From JBPCOI01 sp051000395 (GTDB lineage Bacteria; Actinomycetota; Actinomycetes; Mycobacteriales; Jatrophihabitantaceae): 30,356 nucleotides of DNA. The notes beneath the pieces are model-generated. The model was not told the origin of the DNA and ran no database searches. It saw only the letters and a program-made list of their open reading frames with translations. Both the position numbers and the translations under genes were made by a program. The stretch spans positions 1 through 30,356 of the forward strand of contig JBPCOI010000055.1 of NCBI GenBank assembly GCA_051000395.1. The letters are read 5' to 3'. Shown here in pieces: positions 8,288 through 14,507 of this stretch (its first letter is position 1; the number at the start of each line of letters is the position of its first letter).

Positions 8288-9292
8288 TCAGCCGGAGGGT
8301 TCGACGGGATCGTCCGCGGGCGCGGGGGCCTCCGGCTGGTCGAACTGCACGTCGACCTCCTCGAAGCCCTTCATCCGTTGCGCCTCGGCCTGGCTGGAGT
8401 AGGCGCGCCGATCACCGAGAGTGAGGCTGACGTTGTCGGTGAACGGCGTCAGCAGCGACCGCGGGTGCAGCCGCTCCACCCGTACCACGTTGGCCTCGAC
8501 GCACAGCACCACCGCGGTCGCGGTGAGGTACAGGAACGCGATGAGCCCGAGGACGAGCGCGAAGACGCCGTTGGTGTCGCTTGCGTGCCTGACGACGTGC
8601 GCGACGTAGATGACGCCGAAGGACTGCAGCAGCTGCCAGATCACCGCGGCGGCGATCGCCCCCGGCGCCACGTCGTGCACGGACAGGTCCCGCGCGGTGG
8701 CGACGCGGAAGGCGAAGACGAACACGACGGCGTTCAGTGCCACCGACGCGACCAGCACCACCACCTTCAACCCCGTGCCGAACGAGCCGGCACCGCTGGT
8801 GCCCAGCGTGGACAGCACGGTCGTGCCGATGACGGCGAGCCCGGCGGTGCCGAGCAGGACCAGGCTGCGCCCGCGCGCCTTGAACGGGTTGGGGCGGCTG
8901 TTGCGCGGCACCCGCCAGGCCGTGTTCATCGCGTACTGTGCCGCCTGCGCGACACCGAGGCCGCCGTACACAGAGCCCAGGATGCCCACGATGAGTCCGA
9001 CGGTGCCCGCGCCCACGCGTTTCGGGTCCCCCAGCTGGGTGCCCACGACCGGAAACTGGCGCAGCGCGGAGTTGAGCACCTGGTGTTGCAGTCCCGGGTC
9101 ACCGGCCAGTGCGAAGCCCAGCACCGTCGAGAGCAGCAGCAACAACGGGAACAGCGAGACGAACCCGTAGTAGGCGATCAAGGCGGCCAGGTAGCCGCCG
9201 GAGTCGTCGACGTACTTGTAGATGACCGCCAGGGGGAACGCGACGGAGGGATGACGGCGTTGAAAGCCGTCCAGACGCCCGGAGATACCCAT
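8288..9292 (-). CDS. YihY/BrkB-family inner membrane protein
   Basis: A 334-residue polytopic protein of the YihY/virulence factor BrkB (UPF0761) family, whose molecular role is not settled. Family signatures are visible: AALIAYYGFVSLFPLLLLLS near residues 36-55, a glycine-rich helix (VGLIVGILGSVYGGLGVAQAA), AMNTAWRVPRN, and a late helix pair ending in LIAFLYLTATAVVLCVEANV. The C-terminal about 55 residues are polar and acidic with no membrane segment. It begins 9 bases after the tatC stop on the same strand, so it is probably in the pafBC-tatC transcript. In Mycobacterium tatC is followed directly by helY, so this gene is an insertion relative to that order. Confidence 0.9.
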   Translation of the reverse strand: MGISGRLDGFQRRHPSVAFPLAVIYKYVDDSGGYLAALIAYYGFVSLFPLLLLLSTVLGFALAGDPGLQHQVLNSALRQFPVVGTQLGDPKRVGAGTVGLIVGILGSVYGGLGVAQAAQYAMNTAWRVPRNSRPNPFKARGRSLVLLGTAGLAVIGTTVLSTLGTSGAGSFGTGLKVVVLVASVALNAVVFVFAFRVATARDLSVHDVAPGAIAAAVIWQLLQSFGVIYVAHVVRHASDTNGVFALVLGLIAFLYLTATAVVLCVEANVVRVERLHPRSLLTPFTDNVSLTLGDRRAYSSQAEAQRMKGFEEVDVQFDQPEAPAPADDPVEPSG

Positions 9293-9301
9293 CAGCGCCG
9301 C

Positions 9302-10198
9302 TCAGGTGATGTCGGACCAGGAGTCGGCGCGCAGCGGCTGCGGTATCGCCTCGACCTGCGAGGGCGTCAGGTCGTCGAGCTTGCTCTCCTCGTCGGCCTG
9401 CGCCGCCCGGACGGCCTTGCGCTTGTCGTGGACCACCGCGAACACCACCGCGCCCTCGAAGAGCAGCACCATCGGCAGGGCCATCGCGCACATCGTGAAC
9501 GGGTCGGTGCTCGGCGTCGCGACGGCGGCGAACAGGAAGATCAGGAAGACCGCGATGCGCTGGGACTTCTTCAGCATCTTGCCCGAGACGACACCGGCGA
9601 CGTTCGCCATCACGACGAGCAGCGGCAGCTCGAAGGCGGCCCCGAACACCACCAGCATCAGCGTGACGAACGATAGGTAACTGTTCACCGTCAGCAGCGC
9701 CTGGGTGCCCGCGCCGGCCGCGCCGAGCAGCACGGACAGGCCCTTGGACAGCACCACGTAGGCCAGGGCCATGCCGGTGACGAACAGGATGGTCGACACC
9801 GCGATGAACACCAAGGTGTACTTGCGCTCGTTGCGGCGCAGGCCCGGGGTGATGAACGCCCAGATCTGGTAGAGCCACAGCGGTCCAGTGAACACGGTCC
9901 CGGCTATCACCGAGACCTTCAGGCGCGTGGTGAACCCGTCCAGGACGCCGGTGTAGATCAGCTCGCAGCCCTTGCCGTCGTTGCCCTGGTAGCGGTGCTG
10001 TGGCGGCACCGAGCAGTACGGGTGCTCGAGGAACTTCAGCACCGGGTCGTACAGGACCCAGCCCAGGACGGCGCCGGCCGCGACGAGCACCACCACGATG
10101 ATCAGCCTGCGGCGCAGCTCGCGCAGGTGGTCGAGCACCGACATCCGGCCGTCGGGATTGCCGCGGCGCCGACGCAGCTTGCGCGCAACTGTGGCCAT
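9302..10198 (-). CDS. tatC: Sec-independent protein translocase subunit TatC
   Basis: A 298-residue six-helix membrane protein that recognises twin-arginine signal peptides and forms the Tat receptor core. Diagnostic features: MSVLDHLRELRRRL at the cytoplasmic N-terminus, PLWLYQIWAFITPGLRRNERK in the first cytoplasmic loop, FGAAFELPLLVV near the middle, and RIAVFLIFLFAAVATPSTDPF late. A charged C-terminal tail (about 45 residues) is longer than in E. coli and common in actinobacteria. ATG at 10196-10198 lies 7 bases after the stop of a small membrane-protein gene. TatC needs a TatA partner, which in Mycobacterium is coded directly upstream; here that slot holds a protein without TatA signatures. 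Confidence 0.97.
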   Translation of the reverse strand: MATVARKLRRRRGNPDGRMSVLDHLRELRRRLIIVVVLVAAGAVLGWVLYDPVLKFLEHPYCSVPPQHRYQGNDGKGCELIYTGVLDGFTTRLKVSVIAGTVFTGPLWLYQIWAFITPGLRRNERKYTLVFIAVSTILFVTGMALAYVVLSKGLSVLLGAAGAGTQALLTVNSYLSFVTLMLVVFGAAFELPLLVVMANVAGVVSGKMLKKSQRIAVFLIFLFAAVATPSTDPFTMCAMALPMVLLFEGAVVFAVVHDKRKAVRAAQADEESKLDDLTPSQVEAIPQPLRADSWSDIT

Positions 10199-10205
10199 CG
10201 GGAGC

Positions 10206-10412
10206 TCAGGACACCCCGGCTCGGGCGAGGCGCTGCTGCATCACCGCTGCATCGCCCTGCAACTGCTGCAACTGCGCGGCCAGGCCCTGCAGCCGGGCCA
10301 GGTCAGTGCGCAGCCGGCGCGCCTTCCAGTTGAGCTCGTAGGCGCAGAACCCCAGCACCACGACGAGGACGACGAGGGCGGCGAGCCACGCCGCGAGCGG
10401 GATCCAGGACAC
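10206..10412 (-). CDS. Small one-helix membrane protein with C-terminal coiled coil, in the tatA slot
   Basis: A 68-residue protein with one membrane helix near residues 4-25 (LAAWLAALVVLVVVLGFCAY). A Leu/Gln-rich helix follows (LRTDLARLQGLAAQLQQLQG), predicted to form a coiled coil or amphipathic helix. Size and plan resemble TatA, but the TatA hinge and motif (FGxxKLPE, then FK) are absent, so a TatA call is not supported. The start is GTG at 10410-10412. It lies between pafC and tatC with gaps of 9 and 7 bases, so it is surely in the same operon. Possible readings are a lineage-specific small protein next to a lost or moved tatA, or a very divergent Tat component. Function unknown. Confidence 0.7.
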   Translation of the reverse strand: MSWIPLAAWLAALVVLVVVLGFCAYELNWKARRLRTDLARLQGLAAQLQQLQGDAAVMQQRLARAGVS

Positions 10413-10421
10413 GCGCCGACT

Positions 10422-11369
10422 CTACTTGCTCCCGTACGCGGCCAGGGCTGTCGCGGCATCGGAGCGGACGGACTCGGCCAGCCAGTCGGGCGAGAGCGCC
10501 TCGACCTGACCCGCCGAGCCCAGGACGAGGGCGCGCACCCAGGCCGGCTCCGAGACCCGCAGGCTGATCTGAAGCCCCCGGTCGGTCTCCACGGCGTCCT
10601 CGGTCGGGTAGTAGTCGCCCACCCAGGCATACGACGGCGCCAGGCGAAGCACGACGAGCAGGTGCTCGGCGGCCGGTTGGTAGACCCCGTCGGCCAGATC
10701 GCGCAGGACGACGTCATCGTGCGGCTGCGCGGGCTCGTCGAGCAGCGCGAGGTGCTCGATGCGGTCGACCCGGAAGACCCGCAACCCCTCCGCGCGCCGG
10801 CACCACCCCTCGAGGTAGCTGCGCGCGTCAATCTCGAAGACCCGCAACGGGTCGACGGTGCGCTCGGTGGTCTCGTCGCGCGCCGCCGTGTAGTACCGCA
10901 ACGTGAGCGCGTGATTCTCGGCGATCGCCCGTTGCAGCAACGGCATCAGCCGGATCGTCTCGTCCGGCTCGACGGCGACGGTGGTGTCGTCGACCTGGCC
11001 ACCGGCCGCGGTCTCGACCTTCGCCAGCGCCCGTTGCACCGCGTCGGTGTCGGTGAGTCCCGGGGTCTCGGCAAGCGTGCGCAGCGCGACCACGAGCGCC
11101 AGCGCCTCCTCCGCGCTGAGCCGCAGCGGACGCGACATCCCGGCATCGAAGATGACTGAGACCGTGTCGCCCTCGTAGGACAGGTCGATCAGGTCCCCCG
11201 GGCCGTGCCCGGGCAGCCCGCACATCCACAGCAGGTCCAGATCCTTGCGCAGCTGCTTCTCGGTGATCCCGAAGTCCGCGGCCGCCTCTGCCGCAGCGAT
11301 ACCGGGATGCGCGAGAAAGTAGGGCACGAGTGCCAGCAGCCGCGGCAGGCGCTCCTCGTTGCCGGCCAT
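10422..11369 (-). CDS. pafC: WYL-domain transcriptional regulator PafC
   Basis: A 315-residue protein with an N-terminal winged helix (RLPRLLALVPYFLAHPGIAAAEAAADFGITEKQLRKDLDLL region, residues 7-48). A WYL domain follows (ALTLRYYTAARDETTERTVDPLRVFEIDARSYLEGWCRRAEGLRVFRVDRI area). A C-terminal WCX-type part completes it. With PafB it activates LexA-independent DNA-damage genes in mycobacteria; the WYL domain is thought to sense single-stranded DNA. It overlaps the pafB stop by one base (11369), which fits a PafB/PafC complex made from one transcript. Despite the name, PafBC is not part of the proteasome. Confidence 0.95.
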   Translation of the reverse strand: MAGNEERLPRLLALVPYFLAHPGIAAAEAAADFGITEKQLRKDLDLLWMCGLPGHGPGDLIDLSYEGDTVSVIFDAGMSRPLRLSAEEALALVVALRTLAETPGLTDTDAVQRALAKVETAAGGQVDDTTVAVEPDETIRLMPLLQRAIAENHALTLRYYTAARDETTERTVDPLRVFEIDARSYLEGWCRRAEGLRVFRVDRIEHLALLDEPAQPHDDVVLRDLADGVYQPAAEHLLVVLRLAPSYAWVGDYYPTEDAVETDRGLQISLRVSEPAWVRALVLGSAGQVEALSPDWLAESVRSDAATALAAYGSK

Positions 11370-12322
11370 CAGCTCGCTCCCGCTGCCGCGGACAGCCGTT
11401 CCACGACGGCAGCCACCAGCTCCGGCGGGTCGAGGACGCGCGCGCTCGGTCCTGCGCTGGTGATCAACCGCGCCAGCCAGCGCACGTCCGAAAAGTTGAT
11501 CACAAGCACGCCGTCCTGCTCGGATTCGGCCAGGCGACGCAACTGGCCCGCACCCACCCCGCGGACCTGCACGTGTGCCGCTCGCGCGTCCTCCGGGCCG
11601 TTGCCGGCGACCAGCGCAACGAGGTCGACCTGCTCAGGGCGGGCGAAATCCCCCGGCTTGCCGAACACGTCGACCGGGCCGGTGATCCGCGACAGCCGAA
11701 AACTGCGGGCCTCGTCGCGGTCGCGGTCATGCCCGGCGACATACCAGCGGCGTCGCCACGACAGCACGCCCCAGGGTTCGAGCGTGCGGCGCTGCGCGGT
11801 TGCCGATCCCGCCTTGACGTAGTCGAAGCGCACGGCACGCGAGTGGCGGGCGGCCTCAAGCAGAGCGGGCAGGCTCGGGTCGCCGGCGTCGATGTGCGCG
11901 ATGGCGGTCGGAGCCGCGCCGGTGCTGACGTCCGTCCCGGCGGCGCGGAGTTTCAGCAGCGCCGAGCGCGCGGCCTCACCGAGCGTGGCCGACTGCCACA
12001 GCCGCGCCGCAAGACCGACTGCCGCGGCCTCCCCGGCGTCGAATTCCACCGGCGGCAGTTCGTAGTCGCGGCGGGTGATGCGGTAGCCGTCCTCGGCGTC
12101 GAAGTGGCTGGTGCGCCCGGTCTCCAGCGGGATGCCCAGCTCGCGCAGCTCGGCCTTGTCACGCTCGAACATCCGTTTGAACGCCTCGTCGGTCGCCTTG
12201 CTGCCATCGGCCCCGTCATAGCCCGGGACGGCGTCGCGAATGCGTTCAGCGGTGAGGTACTGCCGCGTGGAGAGCAGGCAGATCACCAGGTTGACGAGTC
12301 GCTCCGCGCGCCGGGCAGCCAT
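11369..12322 (-). CDS. pafB: WYL-domain transcriptional regulator PafB
   Basis: PafB pairs with PafC to switch on the mycobacterial-type DNA damage response. The N-terminal winged helix reads RAERLVNLVICLLSTRQYLTAERIR, near-identical in pattern to Mycobacterium PafB. FERDKAELRELGIPLE follows, and the WYL domain covers SRAVRFDYVKAGSATAQRRTLEPWGVLSWRRRWYVAGHDRDR. The reading frame is open up to an ATG at 12400. I choose the ATG at 12322 because family members begin just before the ERLVNL segment, giving 317 residues. The longer form would add 26 residues without family support, though neither start has a well-spaced ribosome site. In most relatives pafA lies directly upstream; here a five-gene toxin module intervenes. 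Confidence 0.92.
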   Translation of the reverse strand: MAARRAERLVNLVICLLSTRQYLTAERIRDAVPGYDGADGSKATDEAFKRMFERDKAELRELGIPLETGRTSHFDAEDGYRITRRDYELPPVEFDAGEAAAVGLAARLWQSATLGEAARSALLKLRAAGTDVSTGAAPTAIAHIDAGDPSLPALLEAARHSRAVRFDYVKAGSATAQRRTLEPWGVLSWRRRWYVAGHDRDRDEARSFRLSRITGPVDVFGKPGDFARPEQVDLVALVAGNGPEDARAAHVQVRGVGAGQLRRLAESEQDGVLVINFSDVRWLARLITSAGPSARVLDPPELVAAVVERLSAAAGAS

Positions 12323-12402
12323 GTCCTCGAAACTAATGGCCGTCCGCTTGCCCGGCGCCGCGGCGCGCAGGGCGCCGGTGATGCTCATGGCTGCCATCAT
12401 CG

Positions 12403-12420
12403 CGCACCGGCACCGGTGCG
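12403..12420. terminator. GC-rich hairpin between the toxin module and pafB
   Basis: Arms CGCACC and GGTGCG (6 bp) flank the 6-base loop GGCACC in the short space between the candidate immunity gene and pafB. No T-run follows. It could weakly end transcription of the toxin module or simply reflect GC-rich sequence; it would lie in the pafB leader if the start at 12322 is right. Confidence 0.25.
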
Positions 12421-12454
12421 GCGCCGCTCAGCACGGGTTCGGTGCCGTCCGGGG

Positions 12455-12658
12455 TCAGTGCGGGTTCTCCTCGCCCTCGACCCGATTCACGCTGCCGTCG
12501 GGCTTGATGCCGATCGGGAAGGCCTGCTTGCCGCGGGCGAGCGCGCTGCGCTGGTCGGGAGGCGTCTCGCGCGTGATCTCTTCGTCGGCTCGCAGTTCCC
12601 GCAGGATCCGCTTCTCCTCCTCGCTCAGCATGCTGTCGTCGCTGTAGGTATCGGGCAC
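12455..12658 (-). CDS. Small acidic protein, candidate immunity protein for the ADP-ribosyltransferase toxin
   Basis: A 67-residue protein I do not recognise. It is charged and net acidic, with a helical N-terminal half (MLSEEEKRILRELRADEE) and a loop-rich C-terminal half (FPIGIKPDGSVNRVEGEENPH). No membrane segment or signal peptide. The GTG start at 12656-12658 follows the toxin stop by only 2 bases; an internal ATG (MLSEEE, residue 10) is an alternative start. In polymorphic toxin loci the gene directly after the toxin usually encodes the cognate immunity protein, and immunity proteins are often small and acidic. That position is the only evidence; the function is inferred. Confidence 0.6.
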   Translation of the reverse strand: MPDTYSDDSMLSEEEKRILRELRADEEITRETPPDQRSALARGKQAFPIGIKPDGSVNRVEGEENPH

Positions 12659-12660
12659 GA

Positions 12661-13278
12661 CTAGGGCACCTCCATCAGGCTGATGTAGTGGACTCCGCCG
12701 ACCACGTCATGACCGAGAACACGGAACCGGGTGCCGCGGTCGAAGAGCACCTCATTCTCGTTCGGCACGTTCGAATATCCGGAGACCTCCTTGCCGTTGC
12801 TCGAGCGGATCGTGTACTGGGCGTTGCCCGGAAACGGCCGGTCGGTCGACGCACTGGTGAACGCGTCCTCGCGGATCGTCTCGCCCGACCGGTAGTTCGT
12901 CAGGACGTCCTCGGGCAGGTTCGTGCCGCGGTAGACGGTCCCCTCGTGCGGCGGCAGTTTGGCCAGCGCGTCGGACACGGCCTGCGAGCGGCGTTCCAGC
13001 TGCGTCGCCTCCTGCGGGCTCACCGTGCCGACGCCTCGGTTGTAGTCGTTGAGCTCGACATAGTGGTGCGAAGTGTAGTCGTCGAGGGCGGTACGGTCCG
13101 CGGCCGAAAGCTCGCGTCCCCCGGCGGCACCGGCCGCGTCGCGTCCCGCGGTGCGCTCGGCGCCCTTGGCCGCGACGTCCTCCGCGTCCCGCACCCCGGC
13201 GCTCTCGACGGCCTTAGCGATGATGTGCTCGGCCTGCTTGCCGGCAACCCGCTCGGCCGCGCCTTCGGCGCCCGTCAT
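12661..13278 (-). CDS. ADP-ribosyltransferase toxin domain protein (R-S-ExE class)
   Basis: A 205-residue protein with an Ala/Glu-rich helical N-terminal linker (residues 1-60). The rest is an ADP-ribosyltransferase exoenzyme domain. The class motifs are all present: catalytic Arg in TVYRGTNL (R117), the STS-like strand AFTSAST (S142/S144), and the ExE pair in NENEVLFDRGTRFRVLG (E174/E176). Such domains use NAD+ to modify arginine or other residues on target proteins. Known relatives are polymorphic toxin tips exported by type VII systems. ATG at 13276-13278 has no clear ribosome site. It lies in the same frame as the preceding WxG-domain gene, separated by TGA-GCC-GCG, so the two may be one toxin of about 371 residues if the TGA is a mutation, error or readthrough site. 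No signal peptide of its own. Confidence 0.85.
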   Translation of the reverse strand: MTGAEGAAERVAGKQAEHIIAKAVESAGVRDAEDVAAKGAERTAGRDAAGAAGGRELSAADRTALDDYTSHHYVELNDYNRGVGTVSPQEATQLERRSQAVSDALAKLPPHEGTVYRGTNLPEDVLTNYRSGETIREDAFTSASTDRPFPGNAQYTIRSSNGKEVSGYSNVPNENEVLFDRGTRFRVLGHDVVGGVHYISLMEVP

Positions 13279-13284
13279 CGCGGC

Positions 13285-13776
13285 TCAGCCCATGACCGCA
13301 TTGACGGCCTCGTTGATGAGTGCCTGGATGATGCGGCTGGTGACCTCTTTGAATACCGGGATCTCGGCCAGCGAGGCGCCGAAGGTCGGCACGGCGGTCG
13401 CGAGAGCCTCGACGATCTCGAACGCCAGGATCGTCAGGTTCACGATCGTGGTGACCTTCAGCGCGAGCACCACCCCGGCGCACAGCTCCAACGCTGCCCC
13501 GCCCAGCTGCACGCCGTTGCCCGCGTCGCCGAGCACCTGCGCCGGCGCGTTGTGGCCGGACCACTTCGTCACGAACGCGTCGACCGCTGCGCCCTGGTTG
13601 CGCTGGCCCACCTGCTCCGCGACCCGCTGGACGCCCTGCTGGGCCTGGTTCAGCGTGCCGCCGAACTGCATCCACCGCGAACCGAGGTGCAGCAGCTCGC
13701 TCTCGTCGACCTCGGGCCAGGTGAATCCGAGGTCGTTGAGGATGGTCTCCAGGGCACCTGGCAGCTCGAGTCCCAC
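13285..13776 (-). CDS. CpnT-type WxG N-terminal domain protein (toxin delivery domain)
   Basis: A 163-residue helical protein like the N-terminal domain of CpnT and other ESX-linked toxins. It begins LPGALETILNDLGFTWPEVD, where the GFxWPExDE motif is typical of this family. A WxG motif follows in AFVTKWSGHN (about residues 87-96). A long hydrophobic helix pair (ALELCAGVVLALKVTTIVNL, then ILAFEIVEALATAV) is also typical. Normally this domain is fused to a C-terminal toxin. Here it ends at a TGA two codons before the ATG of the ADP-ribosyltransferase in the same frame. GTG at 13774-13776 is chosen because it sits 7 bases after a good GAGGAG ribosome site and just before the conserved start. The frame remains open further upstream only as a shadow of the preceding gene. 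Confidence 0.82.
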   Translation of the reverse strand: MGLELPGALETILNDLGFTWPEVDESELLHLGSRWMQFGGTLNQAQQGVQRVAEQVGQRNQGAAVDAFVTKWSGHNAPAQVLGDAGNGVQLGGAALELCAGVVLALKVTTIVNLTILAFEIVEALATAVPTFGASLAEIPVFKEVTSRIIQALINEAVNAVMG

Positions 13777-13787
13777 AGCTGCGCTCC

Positions 13788-14096
13788 TCAGCGAGGCGTG
13801 AGCAGGGACGTGGTGTGCTCCTCTGCCTGCCGGTAGGTGGCTCCCATCTGCTGCAGGCCACCGGCGTAGCCGGTCAGGGCCTTGGCGGAGGACTTCATGC
13901 ACGAATCCACCAGCGCGACGGCGCCTTGGATCGAGACCTGGATCAGCGGGCTGATCAGATCGTCGCCGCGGCCGAAGTGCAGTGACTGGCTCTGCTGCAA
14001 CACCGGCGCCCACGCGGTCTCGAGGTCCGCAGCGCTGTGCCGAAGCTGGTCGGCCAGCGGGCCGAAGCTGTCCGGGTCGACGGTGAACTGGCCCAT
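13788..14096 (-). CDS. EspC-like ESX secretion-associated protein with YxxxE signal
   Basis: A 102-residue helical protein resembling the EspC/DUF2580 group of ESX substrates. It starts FTVDPDSFGPLADQLRHSAADLETAW, the typical helix of this group. The C-terminal helix ends with TYRQAEEHTTSLL; Y-R-Q-A-E fits the type VII secretion signal YxxxD/E. Such proteins usually pair with a WxG/CpnT-type partner and guide it to the ESX ATPase. The start (ATG, 14094-14096) has a GGGAGG ribosome site inside the end of the YbaB-like gene, 6 bases away. It is followed, 11 bases on, by the WxG toxin-delivery gene, which fits a co-exported pair. No ESX core genes (eccB-E, mycP) occur in the window. Confidence 0.75.
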   Translation of the reverse strand: MGQFTVDPDSFGPLADQLRHSAADLETAWAPVLQQSQSLHFGRGDDLISPLIQVSIQGAVALVDSCMKSSAKALTGYAGGLQQMGATYRQAEEHTTSLLTPR

Positions 14097-14099
14097 CGC

Positions 14100-14477
14100 T
14101 TACCTCCCAGTCGCCTTGGCCAAGGCATCGGTGAACGCGGTGCTCAACTGCGCCATGACGGTGACCGACTGCTCCTGCACCGCCTGCAGCTCGGCCAGCA
14201 GGGGCCCGGCGTCGGCGCGGCCCGGCTGCGCGTCGAGCGCGGCGTTCACGGCGAGGACCAGCTGCGCGCAGATTTCCTCCAGCGGCAGGCGGAGCAGCCG
14301 TGGATCCGCACTCACACGGGACAACCGGCCCTCCGCCGAGGCCTCGGCAGTGATCAGGCCGTCGGCTGCGCTGCCCGTCGTCGGCCCCGGATCGGCGGCG
14401 ACGACTGCTGCACCGGACATGGCGGCCCTGGCGCGCTCGAGCAGCGCCGTGAGTGATTCGGCCGGATCCACATCCAT
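14100..14477 (-). CDS. YbaB/EbfC-like protein of the ESX toxin module
   Basis: A 125-residue protein with a central beta region (GLITAEASAEGRLSRVSADPRLLRLPLEEI area, residues 40-70) and helices on both sides. This resembles YbaB/EbfC-type nucleoid-associated folds. YbaB-like proteins of this divergent type are common first genes in actinobacterial ESX effector operons, where a chaperone-like or regulatory role is suspected but unproved. ATG at 14475-14477 has an AGGG site 7 bases upstream. It starts 30 bases after the pafA stop on the same strand, and its own stop is 3 bases from the EspC-like start, so it opens the toxin module. Classic housekeeping ybaB lies beside dnaX/recR, not here, and this protein is longer and more divergent. 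Confidence 0.65.
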   Translation of the reverse strand: MDVDPAESLTALLERARAAMSGAAVVAADPGPTTGSAADGLITAEASAEGRLSRVSADPRLLRLPLEEICAQLVLAVNAALDAQPGRADAGPLLAELQAVQEQSVTVMAQLSTAFTDALAKATGR

Positions 14478-14507
14478 TCGGGCACCCTATCGGCAACCGG
14501 ACCGCGC

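Noticed and set aside
6896..9676. 926-codon plus-strand frame
   Set aside because: Antisense to helY, the YihY-type gene and part of tatC, all of which have clear domain signatures; typical GC-rich shadow frame.
10206..10412. Calling the small membrane protein TatA
   Set aside because: Location and size fit, but the FGxxKLP hinge and following amphipathic motif are missing.
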